DNA of 64,000 bases from Paracoccus shandongensis (GCF_017315735.1 NZ_JAFLRK010000010.1:1-64000), one strand, 5' to 3'; numbered from the stretch's first letter, positions 35,093-43,987 are shown. Numbers and translations: made by a program. Notes: a model not told the origin generated them from the sequence alone.

Positions 35093-35625
35093 AAAGGGGA
35101 AGGATGGTCGCAGACACCCCTTGGCCCCATCGCGGACTGGCCGCAGAGCCTGAAGACCATTGTCGATCTGATGCTTGCCACGCCCGGCATGATGAGCCTG
35201 GTCTGGGAGCCCGAAGCAATCCACATCTACAACGACAGCCTTGCCGAACTGCTCCGCGAGCATCAGACCGACGCGTTGGGCGATCGGTGTTCCAGACCTT
35301 TGCCCGGTCGCGCGATGTCTTCGATGCGGACCTTGCCGCCGGCATGGCGGGCAGATCGGCAAGGCTGCTGGCGCGGCGCCATCCCGTGCTGCGCAAGGGC
35401 CGGCTGGAGGATGCGTGGTTCGATGTCGATTAGGCGCCGGTGCGCGATGAGCCTGGAAGGGTCGCGGGCGTCCTCTGGCCCTTGAAGGAAAGGCCGGGAC
35501 TGATCGAACGGGCGCTGCCCTCTCAACCGGGTGGCGAGACGAGCTTCGAGCGGGGCCCGGACGGCATGCGATGCGTGATCATCATCCCCCTGTCGGCCAG
35601 CATGGCGGTGGGGAACGCGAATGGC
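35093..35625 (+). pseudogene. Remnant of a PAS-domain sensor kinase
   Basis: Frame 35102 reads QTPLGPIADWPQSLKT then VDLMLATPGMMSLVWEPEAI, the characteristic start of PAS-containing HWE/HisKA-type sensor kinases, but no start codon is available before it. After EHQTDALG (about 35280) the family sequence jumps to the next frame (FQTFARSRDVFDADLAAG). It then hits an in-frame TAG at 35431-35433 after WFDVD, and resumes as APVRDEPGRVAGVL. Missing start, frameshift and nonsense codon show a dead gene; the kinase core is absent. Confidence 0.7.
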
Positions 35626-35787
35626 TGAACACCCGCTGGCCGCGAAAGCCGTCCTGGTCGCCCAGGATGAATGTCACGCGGCCGACGGCCTGCGCCGCCT
35701 TGCCCGCCATGGCGGGCAGGGGATCGACCCCGCCCCGGTGCTGGAGCAGGCGATGAGGCGCGCGGAAACGGCTGGCCAAGACGCCTG

Positions 35788-36999
35788 TCAAGGAACCCGG
35801 ACAGCGGCGATGGCCGCGCCGACCAGTGCGATCGCGACAGCCGTTCCGATCCAGACACCATAAAGCGCCTGTCCCAGGATCAATCCGCCGAGGATGGGGG
35901 ACAGGACATCCGCGGCGGCGACAAGGGACTGCGCGCCGCCCATCGCAAGTCCCTGCACCGGCGGGGACACCTGAACCGAAATCGCCGCAAGATAGGTCGG
36001 CTTCGCCAGCGCGTCGCCGGTGCTGGCGCAAAGCATCGCAAGAACAAGGGCAGGGACGGTGCCTGCATTGACGGCCATCACGAAACCGCTGCCGACCAGA
36101 AGGAAGATCAAAAGGATCAGGTGGCGTTCGGCCAGATATGTCCCAAGCCAGCCCAGCAGGACAAGCTGGACAAGGATATTGATCGCGCCATCGGCCACGA
36201 TCAGATAGCTCAACTGCTTGGCGCCAAAGGCATGGCCGTTCCAGACGAAGGTATCGGCCAGGAACACGGGCATCTGAGAGATGTACATGCCATAGGCAAG
36301 AAAGTGGCACAGCATCACCACGACCAGGACGCGGATCGCGGGAAAGCCAAGGATGGCGCGGAACGAGGCTTTCGCGCCGTCGTCAGGGCTTTGCGCCAGG
36401 GCGGCCGCGCCGTCATCCTTCAAGGCCAGCATTGTCGTCAGAAAGGCCAGGACCGTTATCCCGAAGGCCGCATGGATCGGGGCGGTCAGGGAAATGTCGG
36501 ACAGAAGGCCCGACAGGGTTGCGCCAACCATTCCCCCAAGCCCCATTCCGGCCGTCAGGATGCCGATTGCCTGTCTCCGCCTTGCGGGGCCGGAATGGTC
36601 CGCGACATAGGCCATGGCCGCCGACATGTTCCCGGCGGTCAGGCCGAACAGCAGGCGCGCCAGGACGACCGCATACACATGCGGCGCGTTGGCCAGCAGC
36701 ATCAGGCTGGCAGCCCCGACAAGCTGGCTGGCCAGAAGAAGCCTCTTGCGGCCAAGGCGGTCGGAAAGCCGTCCCAGGACGGGCGCGGACAGGAACTGGC
36801 TGAAGGCCTCGGTCGCGATGACGATGCCCAGGACCAGGGCCGAGCCGCCCATCCCCCGGACATGAAAGGGCAGCACGGGCAACACGGCAGCGGTGCCGGC
36901 CGCATAAAGGCAGACGACCGCGCAGGCGGGCAGGACCAGCCGCCAGGCCAGCGGTTCGGTCGCGCCTGCGGGGTCATCCGGAACGGGATCGGCGATCAT
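35788..36999 (-). CDS. MFS efflux transporter, TetA-like
   Basis: A 403-residue inner-membrane antiporter with about 12 hydrophobic segments. The drug:H+ motif A is present as GRLSDRLGRKRLLL between segments 2 and 3. Segment 5 has GILTAGMGLGGMVGATLSG, resembling motif C. It is the last gene of a three-gene operon with a quinone oxidoreductase and a FAD monooxygenase; it overlaps the oxidoreductase stop as ATGA. Together these suggest export of a modified aromatic or antibiotic compound. The specific drug is not deducible. Confidence 0.88.
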   Translation of the reverse strand: MIADPVPDDPAGATEPLAWRLVLPACAVVCLYAAGTAAVLPVLPFHVRGMGGSALVLGIVIATEAFSQFLSAPVLGRLSDRLGRKRLLLASQLVGAASLMLLANAPHVYAVVLARLLFGLTAGNMSAAMAYVADHSGPARRRQAIGILTAGMGLGGMVGATLSGLLSDISLTAPIHAAFGITVLAFLTTMLALKDDGAAALAQSPDDGAKASFRAILGFPAIRVLVVVMLCHFLAYGMYISQMPVFLADTFVWNGHAFGAKQLSYLIVADGAINILVQLVLLGWLGTYLAERHLILLIFLLVGSGFVMAVNAGTVPALVLAMLCASTGDALAKPTYLAAISVQVSPPVQGLAMGGAQSLVAAADVLSPILGGLILGQALYGVWIGTAVAIALVGAAIAAVRVP

Positions 37000-37970
37000 G
37001 CCGCGTCCTTTCCGCCGTTCATGATGAACACGCTGCGGCGGGTGCTGTCATCCTGCGGCCATGCCTGGTCGAAGCGGTCAAAGGGCACCGGCGTGAAGTC
37101 GATCCTCAGGCCGTCTGAAACCGCCGCGCCAAGAACCTTGGCGATGGTTTCGATCAGGTCCGGGACCGCAACGCTGCCGTTGCCGCTGCCTGTCAGTTCG
37201 ATCGCCGAGGCGCGCAGGACGGCTGCGGGCAGGGTGATGTCGGGCGCGGACATGGACCCCACCTGCACAAGGCGCATCGGCACCCCCTCGCGGCCCGCCT
37301 TGGCCGCCGCGATCAGCAGGCATTCCGCGCTGCGGCCCCACAGATAGTCGATCACGATGTCCACGCCCCGCCCGACCTCCTGCATGAAGCGCCGCTCCAG
37401 CCGTTGGGCATCATCGCCGAGCGGGATCGTCTGATGCGCGCCGAGCCTTTCCAGTTCACCAAGCGCATCGGCATTGCGGCCCGTCGCCACGATGCGCCCC
37501 GCGCCCAGCAGCCTGGCGATCTGGACCGCAAGGCGTCCGGATGTGCCGGTGGCGCCGTTGATCAGGACCGTCTCGCCCGGCTTCAGGCGGGCGCGCCGGG
37601 TCAGGGCGGCCCAGGACGACATCGCGGGATTGGCGATGGCCGCAGCGGTGGCGTCGTCCAGCCCGTCCGGCACCGGAACGCACAGCCCGGGATCCGCCAC
37701 GGTCCATTCGGCCATGCTGCCATGGGGCGGGCGCGGCAGGGCGAAATACACCCTGCGCCCATCGGCAAGCGTTCCCACGCCATCGGCGCCGACCCCAAGG
37801 GGAAACCGCTGGTCCGCGCTGTAATGCGCGCCCGCCGCGCGGGCCTTGGCGACATGGCTGACGGCGGCCGCGCGGACGCGGATCAGTTGCTCGTCCCCGG
37901 CGGGCCGGGGGGCGGCGATGTCAGCAAGGGCCGGGGCTTGCCCGGCGGCGGAAACGACGGCGGCCTTCAT
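36996..37970 (-). CDS. Zinc-independent quinone oxidoreductase-like MDR protein
   Basis: A 324-residue NADPH-type medium-chain reductase. The catalytic zinc ligands are missing; the NADP domain shows VLINGATGTSGRLAVQIARLLG and a following IVATGRNADAL. It probably reduces a quinone or enone produced by the co-transcribed FAD monooxygenase. It starts four bases inside that gene's stop (ATGA) and overlaps the efflux gene similarly. The substrate is inferred only from operon context. Confidence 0.86.
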   Translation of the reverse strand: MKAAVVSAAGQAPALADIAAPRPAGDEQLIRVRAAAVSHVAKARAAGAHYSADQRFPLGVGADGVGTLADGRRVYFALPRPPHGSMAEWTVADPGLCVPVPDGLDDATAAAIANPAMSSWAALTRRARLKPGETVLINGATGTSGRLAVQIARLLGAGRIVATGRNADALGELERLGAHQTIPLGDDAQRLERRFMQEVGRGVDIVIDYLWGRSAECLLIAAAKAGREGVPMRLVQVGSMSAPDITLPAAVLRASAIELTGSGNGSVAVPDLIETIAKVLGAAVSDGLRIDFTPVPFDRFDQAWPQDDSTRRSVFIMNGGKDAA

Positions 37971-39487
37971 TGCGGATCCTCCTTCAGCGGGCCGACGCCG
38001 ACATGGCCCAGGTATCGTTCAAGCTTGCGGGTCCGGTCGCCGCCAAGGGTCACGAAGGCGCCGACATAACCGTCCGGCCGGATCAGCGCGCATTCGCCGG
38101 GGCCAAGGTCATAGGCGTCGCGGACATGGCCCCCTGCGTCGATCACGTCGCCCTGCGGGCCGACATGGTGCAGATGCAGCCCCGGCCGGTGCGGCGGTTC
38201 CTCGGTGCCCGCCCCGTCCATCAGCAATGTCCAGTGGGTTCCCTTGAACAGCTGGAACAGGCGCGTCGGCTGTCCGGCGGCGCCCCTGACCGGCGCGTCG
38301 GGCGCGCGGTCACCCGCCTGCAGGGTGCCACGGCGCGGGGCAAGCTGGCGCGACAGCGGCGATGCGCGATAGCCGATGTCAAGCTGGCGAACCTCTCGGC
38401 CCCGATGCGTGTTTCCCTGCTTCTGGTCATCCAGAAGCCGGGTCGAAAGGCCAAGCATCGCTTCCGCGACCGGGCGGCGCTCGGCCTCATAGGTATCCAG
38501 CAGCTCGTCATCGGCACCGCGCAACGCGGCCGCCAGCTTCCATCCCAGGTTACAGGCGTCCTGGACGCCGGTGTTCAGCCCTTGCCCGCCCGTGGGCGGG
38601 TGGATATGGGCCGCATCGCCCGCCAGGAACACGCAGCCCATCCTGTATCGGTCGGCAAGCCGCGCGTTCATGGCATAGTCCGAGGCCCAGGCCACCGACC
38701 GCACCTGCACGTCGCGCTGCCCGGTCCTGTCGGCGATCATGCGGCCGATGCCTTCCGCCGAAAGATCGGCCTCGCCCCGGGCGGGGATCGGCGCCTGAAG
38801 CTGGAACAGCCCTGTCCCGGCAAGGGGGCAGATGGCGACCATGCGGTCCATGTCGCCGTCGTTGAACTGGTGCCAGGCGTCACGGCCAAGGCCGGTCAGC
38901 GCCACATCCGCCACGATCGCGCGAACACCAAGCGTCTTGCCGGGAAAGCCCACGCCCATCCGGCCCCGCACGAAGCTGCGCCCGCCGTCGGCCCCCACGA
39001 GATAGCGGCAGCGCAGGGTTTCGCGGCCAGCGGCCGAGGCGATGTGCGCCGTCACGCCGGTTTCGTCCTGTTCGAACCCGATCAGTTCGCAGCCGAACCC
39101 GACATAGCCGCCCAGTTCGGCCAGCCGTTCCCGCATGATCCGTTCGGTCAGGAACTGCGGGATCATCAGCGCCAGGTGATAAGGCTCGGCCGGGGTCGGA
39201 TCGGCGTGATCGCCCATGTCCTTTTCGACGTGGCGGCCGTCGTCGGCGTAGACGCGCATCGGCGGATAGGTTCCGCCGGCGGCGACCACCTTGTCGAGGA
39301 TCCCCAGATCCTCGAAGATTTCCTGCGTCCGGGGCTGGATGCCCTTGCCGCGAGAGCCGGGGAACGGTTCCTTTCGTTTCTCGATCAGGCAGAAGGACAG
39401 GCCGCGCCGGGCAAGTTCGATGGCCAGCGTCAGGCCAGCCGCTCCCGCCCCGCAGATGAGCACATCTGCGGCAGATTCGGTTGTCAT
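37967..39487 (-). CDS. FAD-dependent aromatic monooxygenase
   Basis: A 506-residue class A flavoprotein monooxygenase. It has the dinucleotide motif DVLICGAGAAGLTLAIELARRG, the DG motif YLVGADGGRSFVR, the GD motif FLAGDAAHIHPPTGGQGLN and a C-terminal thioredoxin-like domain (RLFQLFKGTHWTLLMDG onward). The size and order match phenol/polyketide hydroxylases and the rifampicin monooxygenase group. ATG 39487 is fixed by AAGGAG six bases upstream; ATG 39493 would leave no spacing. An inverted repeat at 39500-39516 overlaps its ribosome-site region. Confidence 0.9.
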   Translation of the reverse strand: MTTESAADVLICGAGAAGLTLAIELARRGLSFCLIEKRKEPFPGSRGKGIQPRTQEIFEDLGILDKVVAAGGTYPPMRVYADDGRHVEKDMGDHADPTPAEPYHLALMIPQFLTERIMRERLAELGGYVGFGCELIGFEQDETGVTAHIASAAGRETLRCRYLVGADGGRSFVRGRMGVGFPGKTLGVRAIVADVALTGLGRDAWHQFNDGDMDRMVAICPLAGTGLFQLQAPIPARGEADLSAEGIGRMIADRTGQRDVQVRSVAWASDYAMNARLADRYRMGCVFLAGDAAHIHPPTGGQGLNTGVQDACNLGWKLAAALRGADDELLDTYEAERRPVAEAMLGLSTRLLDDQKQGNTHRGREVRQLDIGYRASPLSRQLAPRRGTLQAGDRAPDAPVRGAAGQPTRLFQLFKGTHWTLLMDGAGTEEPPHRPGLHLHHVGPQGDVIDAGGHVRDAYDLGPGECALIRPDGYVGAFVTLGGDRTRKLERYLGHVGVGPLKEDPQ

Positions 39488-39499
39488 GGACATCTCCTT

Positions 39500-39516
39500 A
39501 TGTGTATCTTGCACAT
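39500..39516. promoter_or_regulatory. MarR operator in front of the monooxygenase
   Basis: ATGTGTA-TCT-TGCACAT is the same 7-3-7 inverted repeat as 39548-39564 with one mismatch. It lies 12 bases upstream of the monooxygenase start. Confidence 0.65.
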
Positions 39517-39531
39517 AAATAGGAGTCGGGA

Positions 39532-40035
39532 ATGCCGTCAAGGAAAAATGTGCAAGATGCACATATATCGTCGGAACAGGTCGGCGAACTGCACGCCGCC
39601 CTGATCGACATCGTCAGCCTGATGAACCGGCCGCAACGGGACGAGGATCTGGTGCGCGAGGCGGGCGTCGCGCTGGACAGCGCCCTTTTCCCGCTGCTGG
39701 TGGGGATCGAACGCATGGGTCCGATCGGCACGGTGGACCTGGCGGCGGGCGTCGGCCGCGACTATACCACGGTCAGCCGCCAGATCGGCAGGCTGGAAAG
39801 CCTTGGCCTTGTGGAACGCAGGCAAAGCGCCGCCGATCGCCGCGTGAATGAAGCCGTGGTGACGCCAAGCGGCAAGGCCATGACCGACAGGATCGACGCG
39901 GCGCGCGAAAGGATCGTCCGCACCGTTCTGGCCGATTGGGACGCCCGCGATGTCGGCGACCTGCTGCGCCTGATGCGCAAGCTGGCCGAGGCCATGAAGA
40001 CGGATCCCGCCGGAACCCCGCCGCAGCGGCCCTGA
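39532..40035 (+). CDS. MarR-family regulator of the detoxification operon
   Basis: A 167-residue winged-helix protein: dimer helix (SSEQVGELHAALIDIVSLM), recognition region VDLAAGVGRDYTTVSRQIGRLESLGLV and wing SAADRRVNEAVVTPSG. ATG 39532 is supported by AGGAG at 39521-39525. It is divergent from the monooxygenase-oxidoreductase-efflux operon. Two copies of a 17-bp inverted repeat lie in the region, one of them inside its own first codons. A phenolic or antibiotic ligand is likely by family but not visible. Confidence 0.88.
   Translation: MPSRKNVQDAHISSEQVGELHAALIDIVSLMNRPQRDEDLVREAGVALDSALFPLLVGIERMGPIGTVDLAAGVGRDYTTVSRQIGRLESLGLVERRQSAADRRVNEAVVTPSGKAMTDRIDAARERIVRTVLADWDARDVGDLLRLMRKLAEAMKTDPAGTPPQRP
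39548..39564. promoter_or_regulatory. MarR operator inside the regulator's own coding start
   Basis: ATGTGCA-AGA-TGCACAT is a perfect 7-3-7 inverted repeat covering codons 6 to 11 of the MarR gene. Its near copy is at 39500-39516, 48 bases away. Confidence 0.65.
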
Positions 40036-40048
40036 CCACCTGCGGGTG

Positions 40049-40915
40049 CTAGTCGCCCAGAAGCTGGCGGTCGTCGCCGTCGCGGCTGCGCACCAGTTCC
40101 TCCTTGATGCGGCGCAGGAACACCGTGGCGCGCTGGCGGTCGGCATAGGCGACCAGGTTGGCCAGGATGTCCACCGCCGCCAGAAAGGCATAGCGGGTCG
40201 AGGTCGGGCGGAAGATGTTGCGCCCCTCGGGCAGGTCGATGGTGATGGGAATGTCCGCCGCCAGGGCCACGGGCGAACCGCTCTGCGTCAGGGCGATGGT
40301 CGGCACCTTCTGCTGGCGCATCAGGTCAAGGCAGCGCACCAGGTCGGCGTCAAGCCCCGTCATCGAGGACACCACCGTCACCGTGCCGGGCGTCACCGCC
40401 GCCGACAGCATCAGATCCATGCTGCGGTCGTTCGAGCTGTGGATGCGGCATCCCAGCCTGAACAGCCGGTTGTGCAGTTCGTGCGATATCATCGACGAAT
40501 TGCCGCCCGACCCGAAGGCCAGGATGAAATCCGCCGCCCGCAGCACCTGCGCCGCCCGGTCCAGCACCACGGGATCAAGCTGCTGGTGCAACTGGAACAA
40601 GGCGTTCTGCGCCTTGGCGACGATGTCTTCCGCCACTTCCGCCGCGCTTGTGGTGGGCACTTCGGGGCGCAGATAGCGCAGGCCCACATAGTTCATCCGC
40701 GCCAGTTGCAGCTTGAAGTCGGAAAACCCCGCGCAGCCGATGCGCCGGCAGAACCGCGTCACGGTCGGCGGCGACACCTCGGCCCGCGCGGCCAGTTCGC
40801 CGATGGTGGAACGGATGGCGAAATCCACGTCGTCCAGCACGATCTGCGCCAGCTTGCGGTCGTGACCGGACAGGCGGCGATCCTCGTCCACAAGGGCAGG
40901 GTAAAGGTCCATCAT
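40049..40915 (-). CDS. MurR/RpiR-family transcriptional regulator
   Basis: A 288-residue regulator with an N-terminal helix-turn-helix (IGELAARAEVSPPTVTRFCRRIGCAGFSDFK in pieces, about residues 38-68) and a C-terminal SIS domain (FILAFGSGGNSSMISHEL, VVSSMTGLDADLV). The SIS domain normally binds a phosphosugar or amino-sugar ligand. ATG 40915 was preferred; the frame extends upstream without features. It is divergent from the D-amino-acid enzyme gene and probably controls the whole downstream cluster. Confidence 0.88.
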   Translation of the reverse strand: MMDLYPALVDEDRRLSGHDRKLAQIVLDDVDFAIRSTIGELAARAEVSPPTVTRFCRRIGCAGFSDFKLQLARMNYVGLRYLRPEVPTTSAAEVAEDIVAKAQNALFQLHQQLDPVVLDRAAQVLRAADFILAFGSGGNSSMISHELHNRLFRLGCRIHSSNDRSMDLMLSAAVTPGTVTVVSSMTGLDADLVRCLDLMRQQKVPTIALTQSGSPVALAADIPITIDLPEGRNIFRPTSTRYAFLAAVDILANLVAYADRQRATVFLRRIKEELVRSRDGDDRQLLGD

Positions 40916-40935
40916 GGCTATCCGATGCAACACAA

Positions 40936-40948
40936 GAAAAATTATTAC
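40936..40948. promoter_or_regulatory. Candidate RpiR operator, site B
   Basis: GAAAAATTATTAC in the rpiR/D-amino-acid gene gap closely resembles GAAAATTTATTTC before the M81 gene (11 of 13 positions). The shared AT-rich inverted GAAA...TTTC-like form suggests a common regulator. Confidence 0.4.
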
Positions 40949-41039
40949 ACGCAGGCTGGCGAAGTCAAGGATACGGGGCATAGTATCGGGTGATTCACCC
41001 AGAAAACTGAAACTCGGTAACATCCCCAAGGAGAAACCC

Positions 41040-42125
41040 ATGACCTATCCCTGGCCCGACCCCGGCACGCCGCTGTCCCGGGTGCCGACGCCCATGCCGG
41101 TCATCGACGAAGACCGCCTGTCGCGCAACATCGCGCGCGCGCAGGACTATTTCGACCGGCACGGGAAATCCTTCCGCCCCCATGTCAAGACCCACAAGCT
41201 GGTGGCGGTGGCCCGCCAGCAGCTTGCCGCGGGGGCGTCGGGCATCAACTGCCAGAAGATCTCGGAAGCCGAGGCCTTTGCCGATGCGGGGATCGGCGAC
41301 ATCCTGATCACCTACAACATCCTGGGCGCGGACAAGCTGGCGCGGCTGAAGGCGCTGAACGACCGCATCCCGGCGCTGGCCGTGACCGCCGACAATGCCG
41401 CCGTGGTCGCGGGCCTTGCCGCGACCTTCACCCCCCACCGCCCGCTGCGGGTGCTGGTCGAATGCGACACCGGCGCGAAACGCTGCGGGGTGCAGACGCC
41501 CGCCGAGGCCGTAGCCCTGGCCGAAGCGATCAACGCGGCCCCGGGCCTGCGCTTCATGGGGCTGATGACCTATCCGCCGGTCGGCGGCGCGGCCCGGGTC
41601 GAGGCGTTCTTTGCCGAGACGATGGCGCAGCTTGAGGCGCGGGGAATACCCTGTCCCGTCCGCTCGAACGGGGGCTCGCCCGACCTGTTCCGCGCCCACG
41701 AGGTGTCCCTGTCCACCGAGCATCGGTCGGGAACCTATGTCTATAACGACCGCAGCCTGGAGCGCGCGGGCCATTGCGGCCCCGACGACATGGCCATGCA
41801 CATCCTGGCGACGGTGGTGTCGCGGCCCGCGCCGGGGCGCGCCGTCCTGGACGCGGGATCGAAGACCCTGACCTCGGACCTGCTGGGCTTTGCCGATCAC
41901 GGCCGCATCGAGGGCCAGCCCGGCGCGCGCATCACGGCCCTGTCCGAGGAACATGCCGTTGTCGAACTGACTGACGACGCGCGGTTCCCCGGCGTGGGCG
42001 AACAGGTGCGGATCGTGCCGAATCACACCTGCGTCGTGACCAACCTGTTCGACCGGATGGTGTTCCACCGCAACGGGATCGTCACTCGGGTCGAGACGGT
42101 GGATGCGCGCGGCACCGTCTGGTGA
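41040..42125 (+). CDS. D-threonine aldolase / D-serine dehydratase-like PLP enzyme
   Basis: A 361-residue fold-type III PLP enzyme acting on D-amino acids. The N-terminal alanine-racemase-like barrel has the PLP lysine in FRPHVKTHK, the conserved INCQKISEAEAFADAG, and phosphate-binding NGGSPDLFR. The C-terminal metal-dependent domain has VPNHTCVVTNLFD, with His and Cys expected for the metal site. ATG 41040 follows AAGGAG at 41028-41033. Substrates could be D-threonine, D-serine or D-3-hydroxyaspartate. The RidA gene later in the cluster favours a dehydratase that releases an enamine. Confidence 0.86.
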   Translation: MTYPWPDPGTPLSRVPTPMPVIDEDRLSRNIARAQDYFDRHGKSFRPHVKTHKLVAVARQQLAAGASGINCQKISEAEAFADAGIGDILITYNILGADKLARLKALNDRIPALAVTADNAAVVAGLAATFTPHRPLRVLVECDTGAKRCGVQTPAEAVALAEAINAAPGLRFMGLMTYPPVGGAARVEAFFAETMAQLEARGIPCPVRSNGGSPDLFRAHEVSLSTEHRSGTYVYNDRSLERAGHCGPDDMAMHILATVVSRPAPGRAVLDAGSKTLTSDLLGFADHGRIEGQPGARITALSEEHAVVELTDDARFPGVGEQVRIVPNHTCVVTNLFDRMVFHRNGIVTRVETVDARGTVW

Positions 42126-42135
42126 CGGCGGCCAA

Positions 42136-42190
42136 CCCTGCCGCAGGCAGGGCCGGGAAAGGCGGAGGGGTGAAAATCCGCCGCCTTTTC
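42136..42190 (+). terminator. Tandem hairpins after the D-amino-acid enzyme
   Basis: CCCTGCC-GCA-GGCAGGG (42136-42152) is followed by GGCGGA (42161-42166) pairing with TCCGCC (42177-42182) and then CTTTTC. The second behaves like a rho-independent terminator, so the M81 gene probably has its own promoter. Confidence 0.6.
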
Positions 42191-42433
42191 CCCCTGGATT
42201 TTTCATCGGGCCCAGGGGGAAGCATTTGGGAAAGCACCCCGGCCCTTTGGGGCGGTGAAATTAAGCGGGTGAATTTTTCAGATTCTTGAAAATTTATTTC
42301 TGCATGGCGCGCCAAGACAGGATATTTGTTGACTAATTGGGCATCCTGCGCGTAAATGATGAAAATCAATTACGGCAACGATCATGCTCCGCATCCACGG
42401 CTTCCTTCCTTCCGATGCCCCGGGAACCCTCGC
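42191..42433. promoter_or_regulatory. Regulatory region of the M81/ABC operon
   Basis: No gene is seen here. The stretch from 42270 is AT-rich. It contains candidate RpiR site A, GAAAATTTATTTC (42288-42300), and a promoter-like TTGACT (42329-42334) with GTAAAT (42352-42357) 17 bases on. That predicts a leader of about 70 bases. Confidence 0.45.
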
Positions 42434-43915
42434 ATGAGGATCTTCACCGCGTCCCTGGCCACCGAAACCAACACCTTCTCGCCGGTGCCGACCGATCTGA
42501 ACGCCTTTCGCGCCGCCTTCTATGCCCCGCCGGGCCAGCATCCCGACACGCCGACATTGTGTTCGTCGGTGGTGCCGATCCTGCGCCAGCGCGGCCGGGC
42601 CGAGGGCTTCACGGTGATCGAGGGCACCTCGTGCTGGGCGGAACCCGCGGGCCTGATCCAGCGCGCGGCCTATGAACACCTGCGCGACGAAATCCTGGGC
42701 CAGCTTGCGGCCGCGCTGCCGGTCGACGGGGTCGTGCTTGGCCTGCACGGCGCGATGGTGGCGCAAGGCTATGACGACCCCGAGGGCGATTTCCTGGAAC
42801 GCGTCCGCGCCCTGTGCGGCCCCGATGTCCTGATCGCGGCGGAGTTCGACCCCCACAGCCACCTGACGGCCAGGCGCCTGCGCAACCTGGACGTGATGGC
42901 GGCCTTTCTGGAATTTCCCCATACCGATTTCGAGGAACGCGGCGCCCATGTCGTCGATCTGGCGCTGCGCGCGATCCGGGGTGAAATCCGTCCGGTGATC
43001 TCGTCCTTCGATTGCCGGATGATCACCATCTATCCGACCAGCCAGGCGCCGATGCGCGGCTTTGTGGACCGCATCGCGGCCTTGCAGGGCCGGGACGGGG
43101 TGCTGTCGGTTTCGGTCATCCACGGCTTCATGGCGGGCGATGTCCCGGAAATGGGCACGCGCATCGTGGTCGTCACCGACAACGATCCCGAAAAGGGCGC
43201 GGCCCTGGCCCGCCGGCTGGGCCACGACCTGTATCGCCTGCGGCGGCAGACGGCGATGCCGATGCTGGATACCGAAGCCGGTCTGGACCGGGCCCGGGCG
43301 ATCCGGCGCGGCAATCCCGACCGGCCGGTGGTGATCGCCGACGTGTGGGACAATCCGGGCGGCGGCGTGGCGGGCGACGCCACCCATGTCCTGCGCCGGA
43401 TGATCGAACGGGGCCAGACCAATGCGGGCGTGGCGACGGTCTGGGATCCGGTCGCAGTGGGCTTTGCCCATGCCGCAGGCGAGGGCGCGGAACTTGGCCT
43501 GCGGATCGGCGGCAAGTCCTGCGCCGAAGGGGGCGAGCCCTTGGATCTGCGCATCAGGGTCATGCGGGTGCTGGACGAAGGCTGGCAAAGCTTCCGCAAC
43601 AGCCGCGTGACGCTGGGCCGGGTGGCGGTGGTGCGCGTCCTGGACACGGAACTGGACATCATCCTGATCACCAGCCGCAGCCAGACCTACGAGCCCGACA
43701 TCTTCGCCAACCTCGGCATCGACTTCGCGGCCAAGGATTACCTGCTGGTGAAATCGACCAACCACTTCCAGGCGGGCTTTGCCCCCGTCTCCTCCGAGAT
43801 CGTCTATGTCTCGGCGCCGACCTCCTATCCCACGGATCCCGCGACGACGCCCTATCGCAAGGCCAGTCACGACCTTTGGCCGCGTGTTCCCGACCCCCTG
43901 GGGCTGGACGGCTGA
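42434..43915 (+). CDS. M81-family metallopeptidase (MlrC-like)
   Basis: A 493-residue zinc enzyme related to microcystinase C, which degrades linear peptides with unusual amino acids. Seen are the N-terminal ATETNTFSP, GLHGAMVAQGYDDPEGD, the metal-binding EFDPHSHLT and FPHTDFEERG segments, and the C-terminal DVWDNPGGGVAGDATHVL. There is no signal peptide. ATG 42434 begins the family-conserved sequence; earlier in-frame codons belong to the promoter region. The neighbouring peptide ABC transporter suggests it acts on an imported compound. Confidence 0.88.
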   Translation: MRIFTASLATETNTFSPVPTDLNAFRAAFYAPPGQHPDTPTLCSSVVPILRQRGRAEGFTVIEGTSCWAEPAGLIQRAAYEHLRDEILGQLAAALPVDGVVLGLHGAMVAQGYDDPEGDFLERVRALCGPDVLIAAEFDPHSHLTARRLRNLDVMAAFLEFPHTDFEERGAHVVDLALRAIRGEIRPVISSFDCRMITIYPTSQAPMRGFVDRIAALQGRDGVLSVSVIHGFMAGDVPEMGTRIVVVTDNDPEKGAALARRLGHDLYRLRRQTAMPMLDTEAGLDRARAIRRGNPDRPVVIADVWDNPGGGVAGDATHVLRRMIERGQTNAGVATVWDPVAVGFAHAAGEGAELGLRIGGKSCAEGGEPLDLRIRVMRVLDEGWQSFRNSRVTLGRVAVVRVLDTELDIILITSRSQTYEPDIFANLGIDFAAKDYLLVKSTNHFQAGFAPVSSEIVYVSAPTSYPTDPATTPYRKASHDLWPRVPDPLGLDG

Positions 43916-43922
43916 AAAACCG

Positions 43923-43942
43923 CCGCCCGGCGCCCCGGGCGG
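43923..43942 (+). terminator. GC hairpin before the binding-protein gene
   Basis: CCGCCC (43923-43928) pairs with GGGCGG (43937-43942) just after the M81 stop. Without a T-tract it is more likely an mRNA-stabilising or attenuating element than a full terminator. Confidence 0.4.
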
Positions 43943-43987
43943 CACATCGAAAAGGCCCGCAAGCGGCCGTAACAACAGGAAACAGAC

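Noticed and set aside
37970..39604. Plus-strand open frame of 544 codons
   Set aside because: It mirrors the FAD monooxygenase on the other strand; the translated product has no recognisable motif and is rich in Arg, Gly and His.
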